Notes under the pieces: model-generated
The model's database searches: none
What the model was told of the DNA's origin: nothing
Seen by the model: only the letters and a program-made list of their open reading frames with translations
Made by a program: the position numbers and the translations under genes
Assembly: GCA_013791675.1 (NCBI GenBank)
Contig: VMTI01000042.1
Coordinates: forward strand, 1-16,330
Source: a bacterium
Lineage (GTDB): Bacteria; CG03
DNA: 16,330 bases
Direction: 5' to 3'
Part shown: piece after piece, positions 1 to 6,318 of the stretch
How the letters are laid out: each line of letters begins with the position of its first letter
Position numbering within the stretch: the stretch's first letter is position 1

Positions 1-241
1 AATTGTGCAGTTTTTTTATAATTTTCCCGACGCTGTTAAATAACCCTTTCCGCGTTTTGATAAAACAGAGATATTCTTCCGCGCGGCAGATATGGCCTTT
101 CCAGCGGTAAACGCTTGTCACTTTTCCTATTATCTGCACACATGCGGCAAGGCGCCCGCTGATAAGCTCCTGGGCTATTTTTTCAAGCGCTTTCCTGCTG
201 TCTGACGACGTCGTAATCTGAATAAATTTCTCTCGTGCCAT
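1..241 (-). CDS. cutA: CutA1 divalent-cation tolerance protein (partial, C-terminus beyond window)
   Basis: The minus-strand frame opens at ATG 241-239 and runs off the left edge, giving 80 residues of a protein usually about 100-110 long. It matches CutA1: the N-terminal strand with FIQITTSSDS, the helix with ELISGRLAACVQI, the YRWKG stretch and the EEYLCFIKT strand are the family hallmarks. The conserved HPYEVPEI-type segment would follow just outside the window. CutA1 proteins are small cytoplasmic trimers of ferredoxin-like fold that bind divalent metals; their physiological role is still debated. A strong ribosome-binding site (AAGGGGGG) precedes the ATG. The frame was translated by hand from the raw sequence and is free of stops. 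The gene diverges from the oxidoreductase at 319. Confidence 0.9.
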   Translation of the reverse strand, partial: MAREKFIQITTSSDSRKALEKIAQELISGRLAACVQIIGKVTSVYRWKGHICRAEEYLCFIKTRKGLFNSVGKIIKKLHN

Positions 242-281
242 AATAACCCCCCTTTATATTATTAAAAAAACGCATCGTTGC

Positions 282-309
282 GCTATATGGTTGCCAATTT
301 TTTTGTTAA
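282..309 (-). promoter_or_regulatory. Possible sigma70-type promoter for cutA
   Basis: On the minus strand TTAACA (309-304) is followed after 16 nt by TATAGC (287-282). This would start transcription about 33 nt upstream of the cutA ATG, leaving room for its Shine-Dalgarno sequence. The -10 matches only four of six consensus positions, so this is a weak call. Confidence 0.3.
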
Positions 310-312
310 AAT
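307..312 (+). promoter_or_regulatory. Possible -10 element of the 319 oxidoreductase gene
   Basis: TAAAAT ends six nucleotides before the ATG at 319, the same distance as the TAAAAT upstream of rmuC. No convincing -35 is found at 16-18 nt: TTGCCA is too close and TTGCGC too far. It overlaps the -35 proposed for the divergent cutA. If real, the mRNA would have almost no leader. Confidence 0.3.
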
Positions 313-318
313 AAGGGC

Positions 319-1470
319 ATGGAAAAAATAGATACAGCTGTTATCGGAGGCGGGGCTGTCGGTTTGGCGATTGCCTCGGCGCTTGCGGAAAAAGGAAAAG
401 ATTTGTTTCTTTTTGAGAAAAATCCATATCTCGGCGATGAGCAGTCCGGAAGAAATTCGGGCGTGATTCACGCGGGGCTTTATTACAGGGACTATCCGTT
501 AAAGAAAAAACTCTGCGTTGAGGGAAACAGCATGCTTTACGCTTTTTGCGAAAAGAATAATGTGCCTTTTTCAAGAACGGGTAAATTCATAGTCGCGGTG
601 AATGCGGAAGAAGACAAAATGATAGACCGCTATATTGATAACGCGTGTGATTCAGGCGCTGAAGGCGTCAAAAGAGTGAGCCCGGAATATGTCCGCGCAA
701 AAGAACCTAACGTAAATGTTTATTCCGCTCTCATAAGCCCTTCCACCGGAATTGTTGAAGCGGCCGCGTATATCAAATGCCTTGAGCTCATTGCGCGCGG
801 AAAAGGCGTTGAGGTGATGGCATCCACCAAAGTCACGGGCATTACTGCCGGAGGAGCGGGGTTTATAGTTGAAATAGAGGAAAAAGGCAGGAAAGAGGAA
901 TTTACGACTGAAAAGCTTATTAATTCCGCGGGCCTTTATTCCGACGAAATCGCTAATATGATAAATTCCGAAAATGCGTATGAAATAATACCCGTGCGCG
1001 GCGAATATTACTGTTTTGATTCTTCATTAAGAAGCGAACTTGCTATGAACGGCGCAAACGTTTATCCTGTGCAGAAACCCTATTTTATAGACGGGGTAAG
1101 GCATCTCGCCATAGGCATACACCTTACGCCTGTTTTTGACATAGCCCCCGGCGGCCGGAAGATTATAGGCAAAAAAATACTTGTGGGCCCGACATCGCGG
1201 GCGGTGAGCGAAAAAGACGACCTTGAAAAAGGCCGCAGCGGACAGGAGTGCTTTTACGAAGGCGTCAGAGAGTTTTTCCCGGGAATAAAAGCGGAAGATT
1301 TGAAAATGGACTACGCCGGAAACCGCGCGAAACTTAAGGGTGACAAGGATTTCATAATAGAGAGAGACAGCAGGTATTCCGGAGCGGTAAATCTCGTGGG
1401 AATAGAATCGCCCGGACTTACGGCGTCTCTGGCAATCGCGGAATTTGTAAAAAATATCCTCACAAAATAA
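319..1470 (+). CDS. FAD-dependent oxidoreductase, L-2-hydroxyglutarate oxidase (LhgO/YgaF) type
   Basis: This 383-residue protein belongs to the DAO (D-amino-acid oxidase) FAD superfamily. The N-terminus has a Rossmann dinucleotide motif (AVIGGGAVGLAIA, residues 7-19) with an acidic residue ending strand 2 (E33). SGRNSGVIHAGLYY (43-56) is the signature of the 2-hydroxyglutarate oxidase branch, and the C-terminal GIESPGLTASLAIA (361-374) closes the FAD site. Family members oxidise L-2-hydroxyglutarate to 2-oxoglutarate and pass electrons to the quinone pool; the substrate here is inferred, because relatives act on other 2-hydroxy acids. A stretch near 270-296 (PGGRKIIGKKILVGPTS) looks longer than I recall for LhgO. 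There is no good Shine-Dalgarno sequence; AGGGC is only a few bases from the ATG. It stands alone between cutA and rmuC. Confidence 0.82.
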   Translation: MEKIDTAVIGGGAVGLAIASALAEKGKDLFLFEKNPYLGDEQSGRNSGVIHAGLYYRDYPLKKKLCVEGNSMLYAFCEKNNVPFSRTGKFIVAVNAEEDKMIDRYIDNACDSGAEGVKRVSPEYVRAKEPNVNVYSALISPSTGIVEAAAYIKCLELIARGKGVEVMASTKVTGITAGGAGFIVEIEEKGRKEEFTTEKLINSAGLYSDEIANMINSENAYEIIPVRGEYYCFDSSLRSELAMNGANVYPVQKPYFIDGVRHLAIGIHLTPVFDIAPGGRKIIGKKILVGPTSRAVSEKDDLEKGRSGQECFYEGVREFFPGIKAEDLKMDYAGNRAKLKGDKDFIIERDSRYSGAVNLVGIESPGLTASLAIAEFVKNILTK

Positions 1471-1513
1471 AATCAAAACATCCCGCGGAATATTATGCGC
1501 CGATGTTTGAATT

Positions 1514-1534
1514 CCCCTTTTTTTGTAAAAGGGG
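1514..1534. repeat. Inverted repeat in the oxidoreductase-rmuC gap
   Basis: CCCCTTTT (1514-1521) and AAAAGGGG (1527-1534) are perfect 8-bp arms around a 5-nt loop. A second, longer-spaced pair, AAACATC/GATGTTT, lies just upstream (about 1476-1509). The hairpin could help end transcription of the oxidoreductase gene, but no T run follows it, so I do not call it an intrinsic terminator. The whole 1471-1617 gap has no gene. Confidence 0.4.
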
Positions 1535-1554
1535 TGTCAGGCCGAAGCTGAAAG

Positions 1555-1568
1555 TCCGCCGAGGCGGA
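1555..1568. repeat. GC-rich palindrome TCCGCC-GA-GGCGGA
   Basis: Perfect 6-bp arms around a 2-nt centre, in non-coding DNA between two plus-strand genes. It is GC-rich against an AT-rich background. It has no coding explanation and no following T run. It could be a copy of a small dispersed palindromic repeat or a protein-binding site. Confidence 0.4.
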
Positions 1569-1582
1569 GTATAACAGGGTAT

Positions 1583-1611
1583 TTGTATTTATGGGGAAAT
1601 TTCAGTAAAAT
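1583..1611 (+). promoter_or_regulatory. Predicted promoter of rmuC, implying a leaderless transcript
   Basis: TTGTAT (1583-1588) and TAAAAT (1606-1611) are separated by exactly 17 nt, the optimal sigma70 spacing. Transcription normally starts 5-9 nt past the -10, which here falls on the ATG at 1618. No Shine-Dalgarno sequence at useful distance is present, which agrees with a leaderless mRNA. Confidence 0.5.
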
Positions 1612-1617
1612 CAGGCT

Positions 1618-2718
1618 ATGGAAAATGTACTGATTTTTGTTGCCATCGCGTTTCTTGCGGCGATACTGCTCAAGCTCTTTGTCTCAGGCGGGAGCAACGA
1701 TAATCCGGCGCTGATTGATATCAATAATAAAATAACAGAGATTAAAGTTAATCAGCTGGAAGGCCTTAACAAATCCATGAAAGACCAGCAGGATGCGTTT
1801 GGCGCTATTATTAAAACAGTGAATGAAACTCTTTCCAGAACCCAGGGGAATATCAATGAACAGCTCGGCTCAGCCGGCCAGACCATGGGTGATGTTCAGA
1901 AAAAACTCGGCGCGCTTGCTGAAACGACTAAGAACATCCAGAAAATAGGAGAAGATATTTCTTCACTTCAGGATATTCTCCAGGCACCGAAACTGAGGGG
2001 CAATCTCGGCGAATTTATGCTTGAGGATCTGCTGAAAAATCTCGGAGCTAATAATTACGCGATGAAATATGTTTTTAAGAACGGCACCCAGGCGGACAGC
2101 GTTCTAAAACTCGGCGGCAAAATGGTGGCTATTGACTCAAAATTCCCGCTTGAAAGTTTTAAAAGGCTGATACAGACGCCGGACGATGAGGAAAAAAAGA
2201 AATATAAAAAAGAATTTATACGCAGTGTGAAAGAAAGAATTGACGAAATAGCGGATAAGTATATAAATCCGGACGAGGGAACATTTGATTTTGCTCTGAT
2301 GTACATTCCCGCCGAAAACGTTTTCTATGAGATAATTGTAAACGATTCTTTTTCAAACGATTATGAGATATTCAAATACGCTATAGAAAAACATGTTGTT
2401 CCCGTGTCGCCGAACAGTTTCTATGCCTATCTTATGGCCATAGTCTACGGGCTTAAAGGTTTTCAAATAGAAAAGCAGGCGGAAACAATACTGGGGGAAC
2501 TGACGAAAATACAGGATAAATTCTCGAGGTTTTATTCAAGTTTCACACTCGTGGGAAAACATTTAGGAAACGCATATTCTAAATATGACGAAAGCTTGCG
2601 GAGCGCGGAGAGGCTGAACGAAAGAATATCAAAATTAACGGGTGAGAGAGACGAGCTGCCGGATGAAAGCGAAACAAAATTTATAGATAAAGTCGCCTCC
2701 GGCGATAGCGCGGTTTGA
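1618..2718 (+). CDS. rmuC: DNA recombination protein RmuC homologue
   Basis: The 366-residue protein starts with a membrane anchor (residues about 4-22), then a predicted coiled coil (about 30-120), then the RmuC domain (about 123-340). Family hallmarks are visible: LRGNLGEFMLEDLL (126-139), AIDSKFPLESF (171-181), MYIPAE (228-233) and VSPNSFYAYL (263-272). RmuC limits recombination at inverted repeats and has a nuclease-like core; its biochemistry is poorly defined. E. coli RmuC is longer (about 475 residues), mainly in the coiled coil. The ATG at 1618 keeps the anchor intact and sits just after the predicted -10. The gene ends 3 bp before the convergent gene at 2722, with no terminator between. 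Confidence 0.93.
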   Translation: MENVLIFVAIAFLAAILLKLFVSGGSNDNPALIDINNKITEIKVNQLEGLNKSMKDQQDAFGAIIKTVNETLSRTQGNINEQLGSAGQTMGDVQKKLGALAETTKNIQKIGEDISSLQDILQAPKLRGNLGEFMLEDLLKNLGANNYAMKYVFKNGTQADSVLKLGGKMVAIDSKFPLESFKRLIQTPDDEEKKKYKKEFIRSVKERIDEIADKYINPDEGTFDFALMYIPAENVFYEIIVNDSFSNDYEIFKYAIEKHVVPVSPNSFYAYLMAIVYGLKGFQIEKQAETILGELTKIQDKFSRFYSSFTLVGKHLGNAYSKYDESLRSAERLNERISKLTGERDELPDESETKFIDKVASGDSAV

Positions 2719-2721
2719 GTT

Positions 2722-2982
2722 TCAGTCTTCTTTCTGTTCAAGCTCCACAATATGAATTATAGCAGCTTTGTTGATTATGATAGAGTGATATTTTTTTTCC
2801 ATCCGGCCGTCTTTTGAAATAACTGCATTTGTAAGAGGAATAAAAGAATTGGCCGTATCGTTGACAAAGTCCGAAAGCCGCGTTTTATAGCCGGAGGTGG
2901 GAAGGTTTACCACGCCCTCAACAAGCCGGCCCCCGCTTATTTCTATTTCAACGGGAATTTTTTTAAAAACTCCTTCTGCCAT
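2722..2982 (-). CDS. Small conserved beta-rich protein (DUF6812-like), downstream of gspE-like ATPase
   Basis: This is an 86-residue soluble protein with no signal peptide. Alternating strands (IPVEIEIS, RLVEGVVNLP), a TRLSDFVND segment (34-42), FIPLTNAVI (47-55) and a final HSIIINKAAIIHIVEL (66-81) resemble a small family of unknown function whose members share a G-x-x-x-x-G-x-V, RLSDFLN, LTDA and INK pattern. I recall it as DUF6812, but that name is not certain. Its RBS (AGGGGG) overlaps the stop of the ATPase gene, 8 nt upstream, so the two are probably translated from one message. A role linked to the secretion ATPase is only suggested by position. The gene converges on rmuC. Confidence 0.72.
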   Translation of the reverse strand: MAEGVFKKIPVEIEISGGRLVEGVVNLPTSGYKTRLSDFVNDTANSFIPLTNAVISKDGRMEKKYHSIIINKAAIIHIVELEQKED

Positions 2983-2990
2983 GTTACCCC

Positions 2991-5156
2991 CTATTGTTCT
3001 TTTTTCAGCACCCTGAAAACTTCTTCAGAAGATGTTATTCCGCTTAAGCATTTCTGAAGGCCGTCCTGAAACATAGGCACCAAAGTGCCGTTGGCTATAG
3101 CGGCCTTCTGTATTTCCTCGGGCGTGACGCCTCTCTTAATAACCAACTTCCGGATTTCTTCGTCAGGCATCAGAATTTCGTGTACTCCTATTCGCCCTTT
3201 ATAACCGGTGTTATCGCATTTTTTGCATCCTACTGTTTTAAAAAGTGTGGTGCCCGGTTCAATTCCAAGGCTTGCGGCTATATCCGCGTCCGCCTTATAT
3301 TCTTCTTTACAGGTGCAGAGCCTTCTGACAAGACGCTGGGTGCAAACAATTAAAATCGAAGATGACACAAGAAAAGGTTCCACGCCCATATCAAAAAATC
3401 TTGTGACTGTTGTCGAGGCGTCGTTTGTGTGAAGTGTTGAAAGCATAAGATGCCCGGTGAGAGCCGCTTCAATGGCGACTTCCGCGGTTTCCAAATCGCG
3501 TATTTCCCCCACCATTATAACGTCCGGATCCTGCCGGAGAAAACATTTCAGGGCATCGGCAAAAGTGACGCCGATATCCTTTCTGATAGGCATCTGGTTA
3601 ATCCCTTCAAGCATATATTCCACCGGATCCTCGGCGGTCTGAATATTTATGTCGGGCTTATTGATCTCGGTGATAGCCGCGTAAAGTGTCGTGGTTTTGC
3701 CTGACCCCGTGGGCCCTACGTTCAGTATCATGCCGTATGGTTTGGCTATGGCCGCTCTGTAAAACTCCATATTCTTTGGAGAAAAGCCCATGGCCGACAG
3801 GCCCAGCATGGTGCCGGTTTTATCCAGAATACGCATACAGATTTTCTCCCCCCAAACGAGAGGCGCGATGCTGACCCTGAGTTCAATATCGGGATTATCT
3901 TTGCTGAAATCCTTGAATTTAATGCGTCCGTCCTGCGGCCGCCGCCGTTCGGCTATGTTGAGAGACGACATTATCTTATATCTTGTGAGCATGGCGTTAT
4001 GGGCGCTGCGGGGAAGTTTATGAACCTGTTTTAACACGCCGTCCATTCTGAATCTCACGAGAGTGTATTTTTCAAAAGCTTCTATGTGTATATCGCTGAC
4101 CTTTTTATTATAGGCTTCTCTGATTATCTGATTGGCGAGTTTTATGACCGGCGCGGAGTTTTCACTTTCGTAATTTTCGGTGTCTATGTCTTCAGATACG
4201 CTTGTTTTTATTGCCAGATCCGCCTGCATTTTCGCGGTGGCCTCATCTTCTTCGGATGCGGGTTCGCCTATGCTTTCAAGATAATTTTTTATGGCGTAAT
4301 CTATTTCGCTTTTGGCGGCGACAACGGTTTCTTTCACTTTGTATTTTGTGATAACCTCAAAGTTTTCTATGCCCGTATAATCCAGCGGATTGGCGCACAC
4401 CACCCGCAGCTGTCTGCCGGGATATATTTTTATGGGAATCAATTTGAATTTTTTCAAATGGTCCGCTGTTATATGAGTTTCATCAAGTATTTCGCCGGCT
4501 ATCCGGAAATCTTCCCCTAACTCTATATATTGCTGTTTTGTCAGGCGCGCTATGTAATAGGCCAGTTCCTGCGGTGTCATTTTGGCGGCGGGATTAAAAG
4601 CTTTCTGAATTATTTTAGCCGAATACTGGGCGACTTCTTCCAGAAGATATGAGTCGGATTCGCTGAAATATCCGGGGGATATGGATTTGTTAAGCACCTG
4701 TATGGCGCCTATAATTTTGCCGTCCGTTTGAAGCGGGGAAGTTATCACTGAGCGTGTCTGGAAGCCCGTGTCTTTATCAATTCCGGCTGCGTGGTCGGAA
4801 TCTTTAGCGACATCCTCAACTACGCGGCTTTTGCCTCCGGCAATCACCTTTCCCACGATTCCCGTGTTAAGAGGCAAAGTTAATTTAAGCAGTGTTTCTC
4901 TCTTGGCTTCATAAGATCTTTTCAAAGCTTCGTTGCCCTCGTATAGTTTCGGCGAAAAATAGACGTAGCTGAACTTTATTTTATCGTTGTCAACAAGATA
5001 AAGCGTTATTGATTCGGCAAAAAGAGTGCTGACTATTTTCTCTATTGTTATTTTGAGAATGGTATCAAGAACTTCCGGAGAAATTTCTTTTTTGAATATT
5101 ATCTCTCTGAGGAGAGGCGCGATGATGCGGTTTAGTTTATCTTCTATACCGGCCAT
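2991..5156 (-). CDS. GspE/PilB-family secretion ATPase with N-terminal GAF domain
   Basis: This is the hexameric ATPase family that powers type II secretion or type IV pilus assembly at the inner-membrane base. Domain order in 721 residues: GAF-like sensor domain (about 11-187), MshEN/T2SSE N-domain (about 193-297), acidic linker, then the ATPase core. Walker A is GPTGSGKT (481-488), the Walker B region DPDVIMVGEIRD (543-554) and the His box GHLMLSTLHTNDA (568-580). A cysteine cluster (C614, C616, C644, C647) forms the zinc knuckle, but its first half is CxC where CxxC is usual. The GAF domain is an addition to the standard GspE/PilB layout and could bind a small ligand or mediate oligomerisation. 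No pilin, GspF or PilT gene is in the window, so system type cannot be fixed. The ATG has only a weak, distant GGAG. Confidence 0.9.
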   Translation of the reverse strand: MAGIEDKLNRIIAPLLREIIFKKEISPEVLDTILKITIEKIVSTLFAESITLYLVDNDKIKFSYVYFSPKLYEGNEALKRSYEAKRETLLKLTLPLNTGIVGKVIAGGKSRVVEDVAKDSDHAAGIDKDTGFQTRSVITSPLQTDGKIIGAIQVLNKSISPGYFSESDSYLLEEVAQYSAKIIQKAFNPAAKMTPQELAYYIARLTKQQYIELGEDFRIAGEILDETHITADHLKKFKLIPIKIYPGRQLRVVCANPLDYTGIENFEVITKYKVKETVVAAKSEIDYAIKNYLESIGEPASEEDEATAKMQADLAIKTSVSEDIDTENYESENSAPVIKLANQIIREAYNKKVSDIHIEAFEKYTLVRFRMDGVLKQVHKLPRSAHNAMLTRYKIMSSLNIAERRRPQDGRIKFKDFSKDNPDIELRVSIAPLVWGEKICMRILDKTGTMLGLSAMGFSPKNMEFYRAAIAKPYGMILNVGPTGSGKTTTLYAAITEINKPDINIQTAEDPVEYMLEGINQMPIRKDIGVTFADALKCFLRQDPDVIMVGEIRDLETAEVAIEAALTGHLMLSTLHTNDASTTVTRFFDMGVEPFLVSSSILIVCTQRLVRRLCTCKEEYKADADIAASLGIEPGTTLFKTVGCKKCDNTGYKGRIGVHEILMPDEEIRKLVIKRGVTPEEIQKAAIANGTLVPMFQDGLQKCLSGITSSEEVFRVLKKEQ

Positions 5157-5196
5157 ATAATATTCTCAGCTCCGCGGCCCTTTTCCGCCTGATAAA

Positions 5197-5206
5197 TCCC
5201 GCGGGA
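5197..5206. repeat. Palindrome TCCCGCGGGA in the gap upstream of the ATPase gene
   Basis: A perfect 10-bp palindrome without a loop lies in the 91-bp gap (5157-5247) between the phosphatase stop and the ATPase start. A similar CCCGCGG core occurs in the gap after the 319 gene (around 1481). A loopless palindrome suits a dimeric regulator better than a terminator. Otherwise I see nothing in this gap. Confidence 0.3.
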
Positions 5207-5247
5207 AATTTTATTTCTGACGTGAAAAATCTCGGCGGTACTTATAT

Positions 5248-5889
5248 TCACTCGCTGTCAGGAACAACAAATTCATCTAAACTTCCAGGATTATAGGAAC
5301 CCTTGTAGCCTGATTCGGGGCTTCGCTGTATTCTTATGGGTATAGCTCCGGCTTCTTTGGCGTATCTTATGTCGGAATCCGAATCCCCGTAAAAAGCGTT
5401 AATGCCGAGTTGTTTAATCAATTTCGTTTTTCCGCCGGGGGCAAAATAAATATTACTTTCGGGTATATTCAGCGTTTTGCTCATAAATTTTTTGAGAGCC
5501 TCCCCCCCGATAGGATTTCTGGCCGTGATAAGAAATACTTTGTGCCCCTTTTCCTGGTGCGCCCGTATGATCTTTACCGTTTTTTCTTTCATGGAAGAAA
5601 CTTCCGCGTCGCTTGCGTTTACGATTTTCCAGAATTCGTCAGTGTATGCCTGCGCGGATTCATAACCTTTATCAAAAGCGGGTGATGAAAAAAGAACAGT
5701 GTCATCTATATCAAATCCGACTTTTTTTACGCTAGGATCGTCTATCGCGGGGGAAAGAATCTCTTTTAGAGCGCCGGAGTTTTCAACGATACCCGGTGAT
5801 GATTGAATTACGGCGGTTCTGGGTGCCGCGCATCCGGCAAGCAAAATAGCTAGAGCCAGCGGATAAATTGAAAATCTGAATTTTTTCAT
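5248..5889 (-). CDS. aphA: Class B acid phosphatase (AphA-like, HAD superfamily), predicted lipoprotein
   Basis: The 213-residue protein has a lipoprotein signal peptide: basic MKKFRF, a hydrophobic stretch and lipobox LAGC with C20 as the modified cysteine. It should therefore be membrane-tethered facing the periplasm. HAD motifs are complete: motif I VGFDIDDTVLFSSPAF (nucleophile D60, acid D62), motif II T122 in ITAR, a motif III lysine in GGKTK (152-156) and motif IV FYGDSDSDI (D169, D173). The DDTVLFSSP and FYGDSDSDI blocks and the C-terminal IRIQRSPESGYK are typical of class B acid phosphatases, which hydrolyse 5'- and 3'-nucleotides and other phosphomonoesters. E. coli AphA is a soluble secreted protein, so the lipobox is a variation. 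A clear RBS (AAGGAG) precedes the ATG. It follows the tRNA by 27 nt. Confidence 0.88.
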   Translation of the reverse strand: MKKFRFSIYPLALAILLAGCAAPRTAVIQSSPGIVENSGALKEILSPAIDDPSVKKVGFDIDDTVLFSSPAFDKGYESAQAYTDEFWKIVNASDAEVSSMKEKTVKIIRAHQEKGHKVFLITARNPIGGEALKKFMSKTLNIPESNIYFAPGGKTKLIKQLGINAFYGDSDSDIRYAKEAGAIPIRIQRSPESGYKGSYNPGSLDEFVVPDSE

Positions 5890-5916
5890 TGGGTTATCTC
5901 CTTAAATTACTTTTTT

Positions 5917-5998
5917 TGCCGGGGGCGGGACTCGAACCCGCAAGAGTTGCCTCATACGGCCCTCAACCGTACGTGTATACCAGTTCCACCACCCCGGC
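5917..5998 (-). tRNA. tRNA-Leu, anticodon GAG
   Basis: An 82-nt cloverleaf on the minus strand. The acceptor stem pairs GCCGGGG (5998-5992) with CCCCGGC (5924-5918), with A (5917) as discriminator. The anticodon stem TACGG/CCGTA encloses TTGAGGG (5966-5960), giving anticodon GAG (5964-5962). A long variable arm (GAG-GCAA-CTC), as in class II leucine tRNAs, precedes the T arm GCGGG-TTCGAGT-CCCGC. The 3' CCA is not encoded, so CCA-adding enzyme is needed. It lies 19 nt after secG and is probably processed out of the gap-pgk-secG transcript. It reads CUC and CUU. Confidence 0.96.
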
Positions 5999-6017
5999 GG
6001 AACAAAAATCTAATATA

Positions 6018-6314
6018 TTAACGCGCAGTTTCTGCCGGCTGCTGCGGCTGGGCGCTTACCGGCGGTACAGCCGGAAATTTAACGCCCCGTTGTTTTACGG
6101 ACACAGATATGGATATAGATGTAACCACAAAAAGGATCCCCAGCACAACAACGGCCTTTTTCAAGAACACGTCCCCGGCCGGGCCCATAAGAAGAGAATC
6201 CGAGGACCCGCCCAGGAATGACGAGCCTGTCGCGCCGCGGCTGACCTGAATCAGAATTATAAATATCAGCGCAACGGATATTATGACATGCAAAACAACA
6301 AGAAATGTGTACAT
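6018..6314 (-). CDS. secG: Protein-export membrane protein SecG
   Basis: This 98-residue protein has two membrane helices (about 3-23 and 53-72) joined by the typical glycine/serine-rich cytoplasmic loop (RGATGSSFLGGSSDSLLMGPAG, about 26-47). The C-terminal tail is rich in Pro, Gln and Ala. SecG is the small non-essential subunit of the SecYEG translocon and aids SecA-driven export. Its RBS (CAGGAG) lies inside the last codons of pgk, and its ATG is only 4 nt after the pgk stop, so it is in the gap-pgk operon. tRNA-Leu(GAG) follows. Confidence 0.93.
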   Translation of the reverse strand: MYTFLVVLHVIISVALIFIILIQVSRGATGSSFLGGSSDSLLMGPAGDVFLKKAVVVLGILFVVTSISISVSVKQRGVKFPAVPPVSAQPQQPAETAR

Positions 6315-6318
6315 AGAG

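Noticed and set aside
1514..1534. Intrinsic terminator after the 319 gene
   Set aside because: The stem is half A/T and no T run follows it.
5889..6221. Plus-strand frame of 110 codons between aphA and secG
   Set aside because: It reads through the complement of tRNA-Leu (GAGLEPAR is the usual artefact of a tRNA T arm) and antisense to secG.
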